NCBI GenBank assembly: GCA_951802425.1
Contig: OX637796.1
Coordinates: 3,472,001 to 3,536,000 of the forward strand
DNA from: Clavaria fumosa
Lineage: Eukaryota > Basidiomycota > Agaricomycetes > Agaricales > Clavariaceae
Reading direction: 5' to 3'
Length of the DNA: 64,000 bases
The translations under genes were made by a program, and so were the position numbers. The notes under the pieces are model-generated. The model was not told where the DNA came from. It saw only the letters and a list, made by a program, of their open reading frames with translations, and ran no database searches. Below are positions 20,137 to 33,777 of the stretch, in pieces; position 1 is the first letter of the stretch, and each line of letters opens with the position of its first letter.

Positions 20137-23100
20137 TCACAGTGCTATGAACAAAAAGCTCAAATATGGGTTGAAAGTAGCGTCGACGGCAATGTGCGCC
20201 TTGACCCAGTCCGAGAAAGCAGAAGATGTGAATATCAGGATTAGAACCCTAACAAGCCCATGTGCATCAGTTTGATGTGCACCGAGTAGAAACAGATGAA
20301 CGGAGGCATTCCAGGACTCACATATTCGTTCCGATCCACGCCAGGACCACATTCGTTCGGCTGTTGCGGTCATGATCAGATTGCTTCGTGGCGGCGTCGC
20401 GATGTTCTTTCAAGGAAGCAGGCTTAATCTTCAAAGAATCCTTCGACGCGATCCAGAGCTGGTCGACATCTTCGCGAGCGGTGGGCAGCTCCACCTCCAT
20501 CATGTCTTTACCGTCCTCCCCTCCCACTCTCTTGGCACCACCGAGGTCCTTGGCTGCTCCATTGTCACCTTTGGTGCCCCCTAAACAAAGAGTGAACCAT
20601 TGTCTCGATGTCAGATATTACGCCGCACGTACAAGTCACATCCTACATCAGATCAAGTTCGGTGAGATGTACATTATGAAGGACGGTATACTAAGAGACT
20701 TACATGCAAGTTGCACATCGCGTACATCATCAGGATGTTGACATCTACACGAGCTTTGAGCCCACGCAATCAGACGAGAGACAAACACAATGACGCACAA
20801 CTCGGGAGCAGGAACATATATTGTATGAAGGATGTGAGCATATGCCACGGCTCCAAGTGGATGAGGGACCCGAAGAGGTAGAGACCGTAGGTTGCAGCGA
20901 GCGAGATGACGATTTCCCGGAAGGTCTTGTTCTCCCTGACGAGTCTGTCAAAAGTTTAGCACTTAAGTTTTAGACTTAGTATGAACAACAGGTTGCTCAC
21001 TTGGGGAAGTCTCTCCATCCTGCTGCGGTGTGTGGAACGGCCAGAAAAACGGTGAATCCAGCACACCAGAGAGTGATGATATTGCAGAACCCGAACAAAA
21101 TCATTGAGAGGGAATAGATCCATTTCGAACCCTTCATGTATAATATGAGGCATGGACGAAGAGTGTAAACATGACTCCATACCTGTGGCCTGTTGCCTAA
21201 TGAACAGACAGTGATCACGAACAGCAGGGCGATGTAGACCTGAAGCCAAACTATTTAAATATCCTCTCTGCGTGAGAAAGGAGGACTCACCTTGAGACAC
21301 ACTTCAAACACCGCTATCCCCGCACCCTGGCGAAGAAAATTGAAGGCGTCTGTTCTTGGGCTCGCGGTGGCAGAGGAGACCAACTGGTGTGGATGAGTCA
21401 CGAAACTGTGCCACAACGAGCCGACTCACGAAGAAGAAAGCGAGATAGAAGTTGGCAAGGGATGTCCATGTGAATAGGAGCTGAACCGCATTGTAGATGA
21501 ACTCGATCTAGAGTGACGTAAGCGATAAACACCACAACCCTGATACAATGCTGAATACGACCAACCTGGAGGAAAAGCTTCCGGAAGATGTTGTGGCCAG
21601 AAGTCCAGATACGGAAGAAGAAGACCGTTGCATGGATTGAGGCGAATAGCGATCCATTGAGCCAGCGCCGACGTTGCGAAATGAACTCCGGTACCTGTCA
21701 ATCAATCGGTCGGTTTCAGCTCGACAGCAAAGCGGTTTCAGCTCGACAGCAAAGCGGTTGAGACAACATACAGTGGTTGGCACATCTGTGGACGCTTTGG
21801 CACTCTTAACGTACTTCAGACTGCAACAATCGTAAGATGCCAAGAACATAAGAGGCCAGATTTAAGGCGTACACCCAGCCCTCGCGTTTCTTCGTCACAA
21901 TCTCGAAGCACAGGATACGATCCTCCGCGAGGTACATGTTCCGATCTGGAGGCAGCCTAATCTCAACCATGATTCAAGAAATGTAATGGGAGACAGACCG
22001 AATAATGTGGCCTTATGAGTTCCGCTGTGCATAGCTTCGCCTTTGAAGTAAGAGGCAAGGGGTCCCTTGTGGTCTGGTCCATTGAGAAGGGCTCTGTACC
22101 TATATGCACTAAAAGCGCCGGGCAAGACACTAATATAACCGAATACACTCTGCGCTACTGCGTCAGATTAATTGAGCTAGGGCAAGGGCATGTTCCTCAC
22201 CTCTAGCGGTTTATCGAGGATGTTGGACATCTTATACTGAGGGAGAGCATGAGTTTTCCATACAGACTACCAGATAAGAGCCTACTTCAAAGTTCTGCGA
22301 GGCGGCCAATGGGCTCGTCAGCAGCAGGGAGCAACCTCTACCAGTATCGACACAAATCCTAGATAGATTCGTGATTGGTTTGGGGACATCGCGCATGTCG
22401 AATGTGTACGTACTCTCCGCAAGCCCCACCGACATTAGGATGCTTGTCGAAGCCTATGATTGGAGTAATCAGCATACATCAACATAAAAAAGCAGAGACC
22501 TTCACATTTCCAGAGCTCGTATATAGAAGTTCCAGTAGGCTTTGTGCCTACATCAAGCAGGACGCAAACTACAAAAAGATGAGTCAAACCGAGATGCGAC
22601 GTATTCAATCAAACACACCGTTTGGTTTGATTATCGGGCCGAACGCATTGAAGAACCAGCGGTGGCTGTTCAACTTCTTCTTGTTTTGCTCTTTCAAGCA
22701 GAAGATGATTTGCACAGGACACGAGCCTTGTGACACTTCGCCCTTCGCAGTGACGACGACGTTCGACGTGTACCTATAGTGCATGTAGAATAAATATAAT
22801 GTACGCATAATAACCAAGGGGAAACGCACTCAAAGATATGGGCGGTCACGTCTTTTCCAGCGACGGAATCTTTGGCAATACCTTCTTGGTAGCAGCCCAT
22901 CTATGAAGGGTCATTAGGAAGGCTAGAGAAACAACGACCAGTACGTACGAGACTAAGAACTTGGAGGGTCCTCTTATTGATCTTGCTGCGGCCATCCGAG
23001 ACAATACAGACGACAACCTTCTTCCATCCGTCTGGCCCCCAGGTCTTAGACCGGGAGCGACCGCAAAGGTGGGCGATGTTCTTGATGACGCTATGATAGC

Positions 23101-23707
23101 TTCAAGAAGCGAACTCATGCCAACCAATTGTCACTTACGCATTCATCGTCTTGACGAAAAGCACTTCGTCCTCGTTGTACATCGTCATCACAATGAACAA
23201 CTCAGTCTGACGATTGCACAAGTACTGTCTTAGCAAATACTTGGACCGCATGAAATCATCTGGATCACAGGTCGCAGCTGTGTATCGCATCTTTGTCATT
23301 TCCTCAACATCGCTCAAGTGTTTCGGTATGATGTGAGACGGGACTTGCACATCCACTACGAGATTTCCTTTGAACAACGCGACTTGGCGGACTGATCGAC
23401 GGTGCATAAGCTTCTCCCGAGCAACAGAATAACCGGAGCTCTGCTCGCGGAATGCAGGAGGCCGACTTGGGGGATAGTTCATGATCTGTGGAGATGGCAA
23501 GGGTGGGATTATTGAGGGCGTGAGGGCGACCTGCGAGCCAGAATAGTTAGACTGGAAAGACTTGGCATCCCATTGGTGGTCAGTCTCGCTAGGCTGGATA
23601 GCGGGTCGAACGGAGTTGTGAGCATAGCCATTGTTCTGTGTAGCATAGTAGGAATCATTGCCCGGGGCAGCGTAGTAGTGATCGTGTTGATTCTGGTGGT
23701 GAGCCAT
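20137..23707 (-). CDS. Chitin synthase, division 1 (class I-III type)
   Basis: A family-2 glycosyltransferase that makes chitin from UDP-GlcNAc at the plasma membrane. The first exon is 23707-23139 (189 codons plus 2 bases, donor GTAAGT) and holds a His/Asn/Tyr-rich N-terminus, the [13 protein letters not shown] region and the [13 protein letters not shown] motif. Further exons give SDGRSKIN, the CLLDVGT-like block, the NVGGACGE block, SNILDKPLE, the [11 protein letters not shown] block, [10 protein letters not shown], and the hallmark QRRRWLNG near 21662-21684. Membrane segments follow, to TGA at 20139-20137. There are at least a dozen exons, with introns of about 50-80 bp. The order and motifs leave little doubt of the family; class within division 1 is not decided. 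The extreme C-terminal exon is the least certain. Confidence 0.93.
21713..21760 (+). repeat. Tandem duplication of about 24 bp inside a chitin synthase intron
   Basis: The unit GGTTTCAGCTCGACAGCAAAGC occurs twice in a row, followed by a partial third start. It sits in the intron just upstream (in gene orientation) of the exon that carries QRRRW, close to its acceptor. Confidence 0.8.
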
Positions 23708-25725
23708 TGACGGCGAACTTGGAGTTGACGAGTGAGTGTAGAGGGAGAGGACGGCCTATTCTCGAAACGGGCCAAAAGAGAGGGAGAGGCGGAAGGGAAC
23801 GACGAGTAACCCGGCGGGGAAAGGTTTATGATGATGATGGGGCAAACTTCGACCTCGGTGCGAAAGTTCTGTCGCTATGGAGTCACGTGGCCTCGAAAAA
23901 GCTGCATTACGTGAGAGTTGGGACCGTTCTTCTCTTTTCCCCTCGTCACTTTCACCGAGCATACCCCCGCCCCCACAACCAGCTGTGCCAGAACAACGTC
24001 CCCTACCATGCGGTGGCTCATGCAGAGTGTCAGCAGCTTCCGTGTCAAGATTGCAAGGGGGCATCATGCAGTGGCGACAACACACCACACCCTACGCCAC
24101 TGCCATATGTGCTGCTGTCCTTTGCACACATGCCAGCTGCGAGTCAACGGCCCAAGTCCCCGCCGTCGGTCTGTGACTGCAGTGGGGGGTTTGGGCCATT
24201 GTGAGTGGTGCCAGCAGCACACAGGTAGGGGTAGGCGATGGGCAACAGGCGAGAGTGGTAGGCGACAGACAGTGGGTGATGGTCGGTAGGCGAGCGGATG
24301 ACAAGCGGCAGACGGGTGCTGACAGTGGCGGGCGACGGGCGCAGCGGACGACGGGCGATTGATTTGTATGAGGTTGAGGTCACGTGCCATTATTTTTGCA
24401 GCCGGGCTTTCGCCGCTCAGGCACGCACAGGACACGGTACGTTAACATGTCAGCAGTGAAACACACAGCCAGTGAAGAGACCCTGCCCCAAAGTGGGTGA
24501 AAAACAACGAAAATTTCAACCATGAGAAATTTGCATTATGCTTTGTTGTCAACAACAGATTGATCGGAAGAACGATTCAGAGCTAATGTTAGTATTGCAA
24601 AGCCTCTTCTTCACATTGTATTGAGCAGACATATCCGAGCAGACAGAGAGAGGTATATAGCAAGGATCCGAGTAGCAGAAAAAATAGCAACGAAACTTGG
24701 AACTTCAATGAGGCGGTGTGTCACGCTCGAATTTCTTCTGAGCCTTACTACCAGACCTTCACAATTGCCGTTAATGCCTTGTACAACAAGAATGAAGCAC
24801 CAAGAAAAGGCTTGTCGCTATGTTGAAAAGACCACTTCCGAAATGTTTCGATCTCAGGCTAGCGTGGTACGATGACCAATGTAGCGCTGGCCTAAAAATT
24901 GTATCATCTACCGATACCGTCTCAGCTAACAGTTAGTAAACGAAACGAGAACTGCCTGGCCGCTGCGGTGCTGCTCCACGAAAGAAAAAAGTGTGTCAAA
25001 TCACCTGGCAGGGCTGCCCGTAACCCAGCTCAGGCTGTGCATTGAGCCCATGGATGGGTGATAGATAGAGCACCACGTGAAGAAGAGAGAATTATGATAG
25101 ATCAAATGGTCTTCAACGGTATTGAGGATATCCGATGCCGTTCCAACTCAGGAGTGAGCCAGGAGCCGGCAGGCCCACAAACTGGGCGAGCGGATTCAGC
25201 GGAACTTGTGTTTGATTGAGCTGAGTCACCCGTGGGAATATTTCGTGGAGGGGGCAACACCCCCGCTTGAGTCTCCTGCCCTTTTCCTTTCGTACTTGCG
25301 CTCATCAACGCCCCGCCGTCTTTCTCATTGCCTCGCACATCTCGTCAATCACTCTATTCGTCCTTTTAACATCAGTGTGAGTCGTCTCTCTTCTCATAAA
25401 CATTACCCGCTACTCCTCTTCTTTGTTGCGTGATGCCATCTCTGCCTCGAGGACAACGCCTGCTGAGTCCGGGCTTGCCGTGGCAACGTTGAACGAACAC
25501 ACGGCCAGTTCTTCATCACATCTTCCATCGCTGTGGCATTGTCGTGTCAACATTGTCAGCTTTAGCTTCCTTTGCCTGGCAGCCACGTTACATCGACTCT
25601 TGATCCGCACGATTCCCTGCTGTCGCTCCATAGAAAATCAACTCCCTTTTCCTCATTCCAACCGCTTTGTTGCACACCCCCACTGACGCAACCCCTACAT
25701 TTCACACAGACGTCCTAAATCCCGT
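23708..25725. promoter_or_regulatory. Divergent intergenic region, chitin synthase / casein kinase I
   Basis: About 2 kb separate the two start codons. I find no supported gene. A degenerate GGCGA/GGGCGAC-like short repeat fills roughly 24230-24360. Close to the kinase start the strand is C/T-rich, as in many fungal promoters. Confidence 0.5.
24230..24360 (+). repeat. Degenerate GGCGA-type minisatellite
   Basis: Words such as TAGGCGA, GGGCGAC, CAGGCGA and GGACGAC recur about every 10-15 bases for about 130 bp. It is purine-rich on this strand and has no coding frame. Confidence 0.6.
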
Positions 25726-27018
25726 ATGGCGGAAACTGCTGCACATAGGCTAGACTTGAGGGTCGGAGGCAAATACCGCCTCGGAAAAAAAATCGGTTCT
25801 GGATCCTTTGGTACGCATTCAAACACATTGGGTCCTCATCACCGTACCCCGACCTCATTACCATTCTGATAGGCGATATTTACCTTGGAATCAACATCAT
25901 CTCTGGCGAAGAAGTCGCCATCAAGCTCGAGTCCGTCAAGGCTAAGCATCCGCAGCTCGAGTATGAATCCAAAGTATACAAGACCTTGGCAGGAGGAGTT
26001 GGAGTACCCTTCGTCAGGTGGTTCGGAACGGAATGCGATTACAATGCCATGGTTCTCGACCTTCTCGGCCCCTCCCTTGAGGATCTCTTCAACTTCTGTA
26101 ACCGCAAATTCTCCCTCAAGACCGTTCTGCTTCTTGCTGATCAGCTTGTATGTTTGCGTTATCTATTCGTTACCTTCACTCTAAGTTGACTGTCGTTTCC
26201 CTTCTCAGATCTCAAGAATCGAATACATCCACTCCCGTAATTTCATCCACCGCGACATCAAACCGGACAATTTCCTTATGGGTATTGGCAAGCGAGGCAA
26301 CCAGGTCAACGTCATCGACTTTGGCCTCGCCAAGAAATTCAGAGACCCGAAAACGCACTTGCACATCCCCTACAGGGAGAACAAGAATTTGACCGGCACG
26401 GCTCGCTACACATCCATCAACACGCATCTGGGCGTCGAGCAAGCACGTCGTGACGACCTGGAGTCACTCGCTTACGTTCTCATGTACTTCCTTCGCGGCG
26501 CGCTTCCCTGGCAGGGCTTGAAGGCAGCCACCAAGAAACAGAAGTACGATCGCATCATGGAAAAGAAGATGACCACTCCCACTGATCTCCTCTGCCGCGG
26601 CTTCCCCAATGAGTTCGGCATTTTCCTCAACTACACGCGCGCTCTCCGTTTCGATGACAAGCCTGACTATTCGTACCTCCGCAAGCTCTTCCGAGATCTC
26701 TTCGTCCGCGAGGGATACCAGTACGATTATGTCTTTGACTGGAGCGTGCAGAGGGGCGCTCAGGATGACAGCGCCGCTGCCACAGGCCAGAGGACTGCCC
26801 AAGGCAGGAGGAAGGTATTCCCTGAAGATGAAGAACACCGTGCCAGTGACAGGATGTAAGTTGCCATTGTTGCCATTCAATCGACGCAAAATCTGGCCGC
26901 TCATGTCCGCTCGAACGTTAGGCTTCGTTCTCACACTCGCCAGACACAAGCAGCTGCTCAGGCTGCTGGGGTCGGTCCTCCAGCGCAACAGCGCAGGCGG
27001 GAAGGAGATCTCTGGTAA
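25726..27018 (+). CDS. Casein kinase I (CK1 delta/epsilon, Hhp1-like)
   Basis: A Ser/Thr kinase of the CK1 family, acting in nucleus and cytoplasm in DNA repair, clock and trafficking control. Exons 25726-25810, 25873-26147, 26209-26855 and 26922-27018 join to 367 codons plus stop, exactly in frame with GT-AG introns. Visible motifs: GSGSFG glycine loop split by intron 1, catalytic lysine in VAIKLE, the [12 protein letters not shown] catalytic loop, DFGLAKK, the CK1 SIN motif in the activation segment, and LPWQGLKA. After the kinase domain there is only a short basic, Gln/Ala-rich tail, as in compact fungal CK1s. Start chosen as the ATG 15 residues before the kinase core. Confidence 0.96.
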
Positions 27019-28195
27019 ATGCGTCCTATCTCGCCTGGTGTTGTTCCGCATCGCACGTCACGAATGCGGCCGAGCGGGTAGAGTAAAGTCTAGTTGGCAA
27101 GGAGCTCGGCTTGGATATTGGTCGTGTGGTGCTCGCGGGTATGGGTGTGTTGTAGCTGCCGTGGGCGGGAATGCAGGGAAGAGGAAGGATGCTTGTAGAC
27201 GCATACCAGGTTTTGCCCTCTAGGAAGGAGTTCGCCATTCCTCGCGCTTCACTTCACATTCGACAAACACCCTCACGCGCTTTAATTCCGGGTGGTTGCT
27301 CATCTCCGAGGCTCGCAACACAAGTAACGCATAATCCCATCCACGAGGGCTCGCAATCGCTCAATGTATACTCATTACGGACGCTTTTTCTGTTCAAGTT
27401 GTTCTGCCTTCCACTGAACGAAAGGACAACTGCTTCATTTCTTTCCCCACTACCTAGACGATCCCGTCCATGCGCCGTACGTTGTACCAATCATCTCCTC
27501 GTTCAGACCTATCTTTTCCCATCCGTCGCCTTTCCCACCATCCTTATTTTCCGTTGAACGACTTTACGCGCTTCCCTTTGTGTACATCTTCTCGTCGCCT
27601 CCTTATTGCTTGGTCTTCCTCCTATCCTCCACCTCTCCCTCTGCTCTAAACATAAAGCAGATAGAAGATTGGGCGAGTGGCATAGGAGAGGGCGCCGTGT
27701 CTGGGTTGTTGGGTACGCTGTGGGTGTCGCGAAAGGTGTTGGGGAATTCAGAGGACTCACGCGCGAGGTGGTCGTCCATCCTCCCTTCCGGTCTATATGC
27801 TACTCGTCCGCCGTAGATCGCCTCTTACGACATTCACGACACTTTCTCAGCCGCGGTTTTTAGCACGATATTCCACCCGCCACTTCGGACACGCCTCCTC
27901 CCTCGACTCGGCTGCATCACACGTTAACTCAGTCCGTATCTAACGAGCGCTCTGACTGGCTCCTCCCCACCTCAACCTCTGTCATATATAGTAGTAGTAT
28001 AACGAATGTGCCGAGCAGGCTAATAGTTGAAATGAAATTGAGTCTACGATTGCGACTTTGGATGGCCCTTGGCAGAGGTGCAAGTTGCAGGTCAAATATT
28101 CCGCCAAACAAGGTAAAGCATGCGACGTTGCACGCGCAGAAAGCTACTCAACTCGAACGACGACCTCTACCCTCTTCACAACGCTCGACACGTTC
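27019..28195. other. Intergenic region, CK1 to gamma-COP
   Basis: About 1.2 kb with many stops in all frames and no recognisable protein. It holds the kinase 3' end and the gamma-COP promoter. Confidence 0.5.
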
Positions 28196-31100
28196 ATGTC
28201 CGCCTTAGGGACGTTCAGTTTCTCCAAGAAGGAGGAGGAGAGCGGCATCAGCTCATACTACAACGACAAAACCACGATCATCCAAGAAGCTCGCGTCTTC
28301 AATGAATCCCCAATCAGCCCCCGGAGATGCAGAGCCTTGCTGACACGCATAGTCTATCTGCTCTATGTCGGGGAAACGCTGAGCACGCAGGAGGCGACGT
28401 CGCTCTTCTTCGGCGTCACCAAATTATTCCAGCACAAGGATGTGAGTTTATTAACCCTTTTGCAAATGAAAATTCCCGAGCGCGACTACAGAGCGCGCTC
28501 CGCCAAATGGTGTATCTAGCAATAAAGGAACTGGCCACCACCGCAGAAGATGTCATCATGGTGACGAGCAGCATCATGAAGGACATGCAGCCGAATTCAG
28601 AGGTAATATACAGACCTAACGCGATCCGGGCGTTGTGTCGCATCATAGACGTGTGTAGTGCACCACTCTCTACTCATCCCTAGGCAGCGCTGACGGCCGG
28701 GATTTTGTTTGTAACCAGCCCTCTATGGCGCAAGGCGTGGAGCGCTTCTTCAAGGCTGCCATGGTCGATCGCAGCCCGTCCATCTCCTCCGCTGCGCTTG
28801 TATCCTCGTACCACCTGTTCCCCGCGGCCAAGGATGTCGTCAAGCGGTGGGTGAACGAGGTGCAGGAGGCCGTCACCGCCAAGTCGCCCTCCTCGTTCTT
28901 CACCCAGCCATCGACGGGGGGTTACCTCGGATTCGGCTCGTCGTCGAGCGCGAGCGCGCAGCAGCCGATCTCCTCGACTAGCCACGTCACACAGTATCAC
29001 GCGCTCGGCCTGCTGTATCTCATCCGCCAACAGGACCGCATGGCTGTCACGAAGATGATCCAGCAGTTAGGCGGCGGCAAGTCTGGCGCTGGGGCGCCGC
29101 TGAAGAACCAGATGGCAATTTGCATGCTGATACGCTATGCCGCCAAGGTCATAGAGGACGACCCGAAGTAAGTGGATCATCCTTTCCAAAGCGTCGGAAC
29201 GGAGTGCGGAATGAGCACCATCCTTCTAGCGTTCAGAGACAGATGCTCGAGCTTCTCGAGGGCTGGCTGCGCCATAAAAGTGACATGGTCAATCTCGAAG
29301 TCGCACGCGTCATTTGCGACATGAAGGGTGTTACACCCGCACAAGTCAGCAAGGCTGTAGCAGGTGACCACTTTTCTTATTCTGTTCCGTCCCGCGCCGA
29401 ACTCAACGATTCGCCATTTTGTAGTCCTACAGATATTCCTCTCCTCCCCAAAGCCTGTCTTAAAATTCGCTGCCGCCCGCACCCTCGCCAATCTATCACT
29501 TGCACATCCAACTAGCGTTGCCACGTGTAACGTAGACTTAGAGGGGCTCATCTCTGATCCAAACCGCAGCGTCGCCACTTATGCCATCACCACTCTCCTT
29601 AAGGTACGTATTTATATGTTCACCACACTTTCACGCGCTTACTGCTGTTTCTTAGACCGGCAATGAAGCCTCTGTCGATCGTCTCATCAAACAGATCACC
29701 GGCTTCATGACTGAAATCAGCGACGAGTTCAAGGTCATCATCGTCGACGCCATCCGCTCCCTGACGCTGAAGTTTCCGGCGAAGCACGTGTCGATGCTAG
29801 CGTTTCTGTCCGGCGTGCTGCGGGACGAGGGCGGATATGACTTCAAGCGCGCTGTCGTCGAGGCCATCTTCGACATGATCAAGTTTATCGGCGATTGCAA
29901 AGAGCAAGCCCTCTCGCACCTGTGCGAGTTCATTGAAGATTGCGAATTTACTAAGCTTTCCGTGCGGGTGCTCCACCTGTTGGGCATCGAGGGGCCTAAG
30001 TCCCCTCAGCCTGCAAAATACATCCGTTACATTTATAATAGGGTGGTCCTAGAAAATGCCGCAGTAAGGGCAGCTGCTGTTTCCAGTCTGGCTAAGTTTG
30101 GTGTCGGCGAAGACCTGAGGAAGAGCATCAGTGTCCTCCTGCAACGGTGCGCTCCAAAATGTATGCAGCTCCCGAGTTGGCTGATGTTTCCAAAAATCAG
30201 CTGTCTTGATGATGTCGACGATGAGGTCCGCGATCGTGCTGCCATGTATCTCAGAGTGCTCAAAGAGCCGGTGCTTATGGATGTATACATCAAGGATGGT
30301 ACGTGCCCTGATCTGCTGCTATTCTTGATAAGCAAGCCTTCTCAATTCGTGCCAAAGATTCGATGTATTCCCTTGCAATATTAGAAACGCAGTTGGTTGA
30401 ATACCTAAAAGATCAAGCAACTACGGAACAACCTTTCGACATCTCCACTATACCCAAAATCAGCCGGGACCAGGCCGCCCAGGAAGCAGCCCGTATGTGC
30501 ACCGGTGCCGCTCAATGTTTCCCTGAGTCCCCTGCTGATTGAGCTAATTCAGGCCCGAGCTCTCTGGACACGATCAACGCGCCAACCACTAAGAAAGTGT
30601 CTGACGCGCCTCCTCCGACAGCGGCGGAGACACGGTCTGCATACGCGCAGCAGCTCGCCGAAATTCCCGAATTCAAATCTTATGGCCCTGTCCTCAATAG
30701 TAGTCTCAAAACCACACAACTTACAGAAAGCGAGACGGAATACCAGGTCACCTGCGTGAAACACATCTTTGAGCGACACATTGTATTCCAGGTGTGCGGT
30801 GTACCCGTTGGTATGGGACGCTAATAGACCCGAGTTACAGTTCAACGTGTCGAATACATTGCCCGATACGGTGCTCGAGCAAGCGTCTGTTATCATGCAA
30901 GCACAGGCAGAGAGCGAAATCACGTTAACGGAGGACTTCATCGTTCTCTTGCCCTCCTTGACTGCCGCCTCGTCACCTGGAATCGTGTATGTCTCATTCA
31001 CGCGCAACTCGCCGAAAGAATACACCACGGGCGCCTTCCATTGTCTCCTGAAATTCGTCAGCAAGGAGCTTGATCCTTCGACAGGCCAACCTGAGGCACA

Positions 31101-31569
31101 CGGGTACGAAGATGAGTATCAGCTCGAAGACGTCGAGCTGTCCGCTGGTGGCGATTATATCATCCCCAACTACGTCAATTTCGCGGCGGAATGGGACCGC
31201 CTTCGAAGCGGATCGTCTACCACGGAGACGTTCTCTCTCACCAGTATGGAGAGTCTCAAAGGTGCGTGTTGCGTTCAGGCCACCAAATTACCTGTTGGGC
31301 TTTCGGGAGCTAACACGAATCGTCCTTTAGCTGCTTGTGACTCGATAGTGGAAGTGTTAAATATGGAACCTCTTGGCGGTACCGAGACGCCGAGTTCCGC
31401 GTCTGTGCACACGCTGCAGTTATCAGGGCTGGTGGCGGGTGGCGGCGGAAAAGTGCTCGTACGATGTCGGATGACGTTCGTGAGGCAGCAGGGGGTTACC
31501 ATCGAGGTAGCAGTAAGAGCGGAATCGCCAGCCGTCTGTAATCTCGTGCTTGCGGCTGTGGGGGGCTAG
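28196..31569 (+). CDS. SEC21: Coatomer subunit gamma (gamma-COP)
   Basis: A large subunit of the COPI coat that drives Golgi-to-ER vesicle traffic. Ten exons join exactly in frame to 954 codons: 28196-28441, 28492-28650, 28719-29167, 29230-29363, 29425-29603, 29656-30298, 30337-30492, 30553-30791, 30841-31261 and 31331-31569. The N-terminal adaptin-like solenoid shows [49 protein letters not shown] and [12 protein letters not shown]. The C-terminal third is the appendage domain. Length fits the family. Intron 6 has a weak acceptor (GCAAG) chosen because it alone keeps the frame. The start is the ATG before [15 protein letters not shown]. Confidence 0.96.
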
Positions 31570-31925
31570 GGGCTTTTAATTATATCTTTTCATGCTGGCG
31601 CCAATCCGGTCCCGATGTTTATCATGCGGGTTGGTAATATATTACAGTATCATCTCCCAGGGTACAGTACTGTAAAGGGTGGTGGAAATCCGCTGAGAGG
31701 GAATTAGCTGAAGGTGTACTGCAGAAGAGAAGAGAGAGCGCATGATATTCGTGACTGTTGCAGAAGGACATCAACGGGCCGAAATAGGCGACCACGCCAT
31801 TCAATTATTGTGCTCTCGACAAGTCAGCACATGCTGACAAGATCTATTTAGGCCGGATCAATGGTCCCACCACAGCTACACCGAGACGCTCTTTTCGCTT
31901 GCTCTGATTGCTACTGTCTGAACCT
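31570..31925. promoter_or_regulatory. Intergenic, gamma-COP 3' end and pantothenate kinase promoter
   Basis: About 355 bp without a supported gene. I see no clear TATA box. Confidence 0.45.
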
Positions 31926-33777
31926 ATGCTACCCTCGCCGCGAGTCATCCAAGTAGATACCAGGGGTGCTGTGATTTTGTCAGAGGAATCACCAGAGGTA
32001 CTTCCAGACGCTGAGCTCCTTTTGGCAAACCGAGCAGCAGCTAACCATTCGCGCTCCACAGACCAAGGACAGTCGAGGGATATATCTCCCAAATTATATC
32101 GAGCCTATCTCTCACGTTGCCATCGACGTAAGTTGCAGCCCTTACCACAGGTCACCCATCCACGGCGTTTTCATGCAATGACCCCTGTTTGGCCCAGGTC
32201 GGAGGCTCATTGGCCAAAGTCGTCTACTTCACTCGATCGCCACAGCCCCCGTCCTCACCGTCATTGATTGCTAGCGCAGGAAGCAGTCCGCCCAGCAGCC
32301 TCTCGTCCTTGTCGCTAGTCCCGGGATCGTCTCCCCAGCAAACCCCCGCCACCCCGAGTCCATGGCAGACGCCGCCGTTGGGTCCGCACCACCGGCACGG
32401 CGCGCTTACGCCGCTTATCCTCGACCCCGCGCACGCGCCGCGCATGGACATGGGCGTGCTGCGCGACTCGATGCTGCGGCGCACGGTGCAGCACGTCCCG
32501 GGCGGGTCGCTCAACTTTGAGCGGTTCGAGACGGAGAAGATCGAGGACTGCGTGCGCTTCGTGCAGGAGCTCGTCGAGCGCTCCGCGGCGGTGAACGCGG
32601 TCTCGGTGGAGGACATGCGCCGGAGCGTCAAGATTATCGCGACCGGCGGCGGCGCGTACAAGTTCCACGAGCTGTTCAGCGGCGTGCTCGGCGTGGACGT
32701 GCAGCGCGAGGACGAGATGGAGTGTCTGATTGAGGGGCTCAAGTTCATGTCGCTCATCCCGGACGAGGTGTACTACTTCTCCGACGAGCTCATCGACGCC
32801 GTCGCGCACCCGCATTCGAGCACTGGGAGCAAGTATGTGACTACGCCCACGGTGTCGACGACCACTTCCGACGGATCCTTCCCCCGCCCGGGCCCCAACC
32901 CACCAAAATATGCGGTGACGTTCGAGAGCAATCCCGTGCCGCAGCTGCCGTGTCTGCTCGTCAACATCGGATCTGGTGTGTCGCTCATCAAGGTCGATGA
33001 GGATGGCGCGTTCGAACGAGTCAGCGGCACCAGTCTTGGGGGCGGGACCCTCTGGGGTCTGCTCAGTTTGCTCACTCCTGCGACGTCGTTTGATGGTGAG
33101 CGTTCGCGCCTTGTAGGCTGTTATGGATTGGCAAGCCATTAACTTCGCGTGCTATGTCAGAAATGCTAGCCTTGTCGGAGAAAGGAGATAATGCGACTGT
33201 GGATATGCTCGTGGGGGATATCTATGGTCAAGATTACAGCAAACTCGGGCTCAAGTCCACTACTATTGCTTCCTCATTTGGGAAGGTTTTCAAAAAAGGC
33301 GGTCGCAAGGGGAATTTCCAACCCGAAGACCTGAGTCGCAGCCTGCTTTATGCCATTTCGAATAATATTGGCCAGATTGCGTTAGTACTGTGCTCTGTTC
33401 TGCTCCCTATCGCTGATCCCTGATTTTCAGGTATATGAATGCGGAGAAATATGCGCTGGAGCGGATTTACTTTGGGGGTTGCTTTATCAGAGGTAAGTTC
33501 TTTTTCCCGAAGAACATGAAGTAGTAGGACTTTGAGCTCGCCCCATTTTTAGGCCACGCTGCCACTATCAGTACTCTATCGTATGCCATTCGCTTCTGGA
33601 GCAAGGGGACCAAACGTGCTTTGTTTTTGCGCCACGAGGGTTTCCTGTATGTCCTTTGCGTTGTGGAACACAGATCATGGATGTTTGACTCCTTGAGGTT
33701 GCAGGGGCGCTGTTGGAGCATGGCTCAGGAATATTGGAGCAAACGAAGAGGACGATTTCGCTAGGCAAGAGACATAG
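31926..33777 (+). CDS. Pantothenate kinase (eukaryotic Fumble type)
   Basis: Phosphorylates pantothenate, the first step of coenzyme A synthesis. Seven exons join exactly to 494 codons: 31926-31997, 32062-32127, 32198-33095, 33161-33380, 33431-33492, 33553-33646 and 33705-33777. Motifs of the acetate/sugar-kinase fold are clear: ISHVAIDVGGSLAKVVYF at the N-terminus, IIATGGGAYKF, LVNIGSGVSLIKV, SGTSLGGGTLWGLL, NNIGQIAYMNA, and a C-terminal FLGAVGAWL. A Ser/Pro-rich insertion of about 60 residues follows the first strand, and a second low-complexity insertion (about 32810-32910) splits the domain. Both lengthen the enzyme beyond compact homologues. The short first two exons were placed by frame and GT-AG sites. 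Confidence 0.95.

Noticed and set aside
24230..24360. CRISPR-like or regular satellite array
   Set aside because: Units are degenerate and irregular with no unique spacers.
23756..24435. Coding exon upstream of chitin synthase
   Set aside because: The open frames on both strands overlap a repetitive GGCGA-type stretch and carry no conserved motif.
32315..33139. 274-codon minus-strand frame opposite pantothenate kinase
   Set aside because: It is Arg/His-rich and unstructured, in a GC-rich exon whose plus strand encodes a conserved enzyme.
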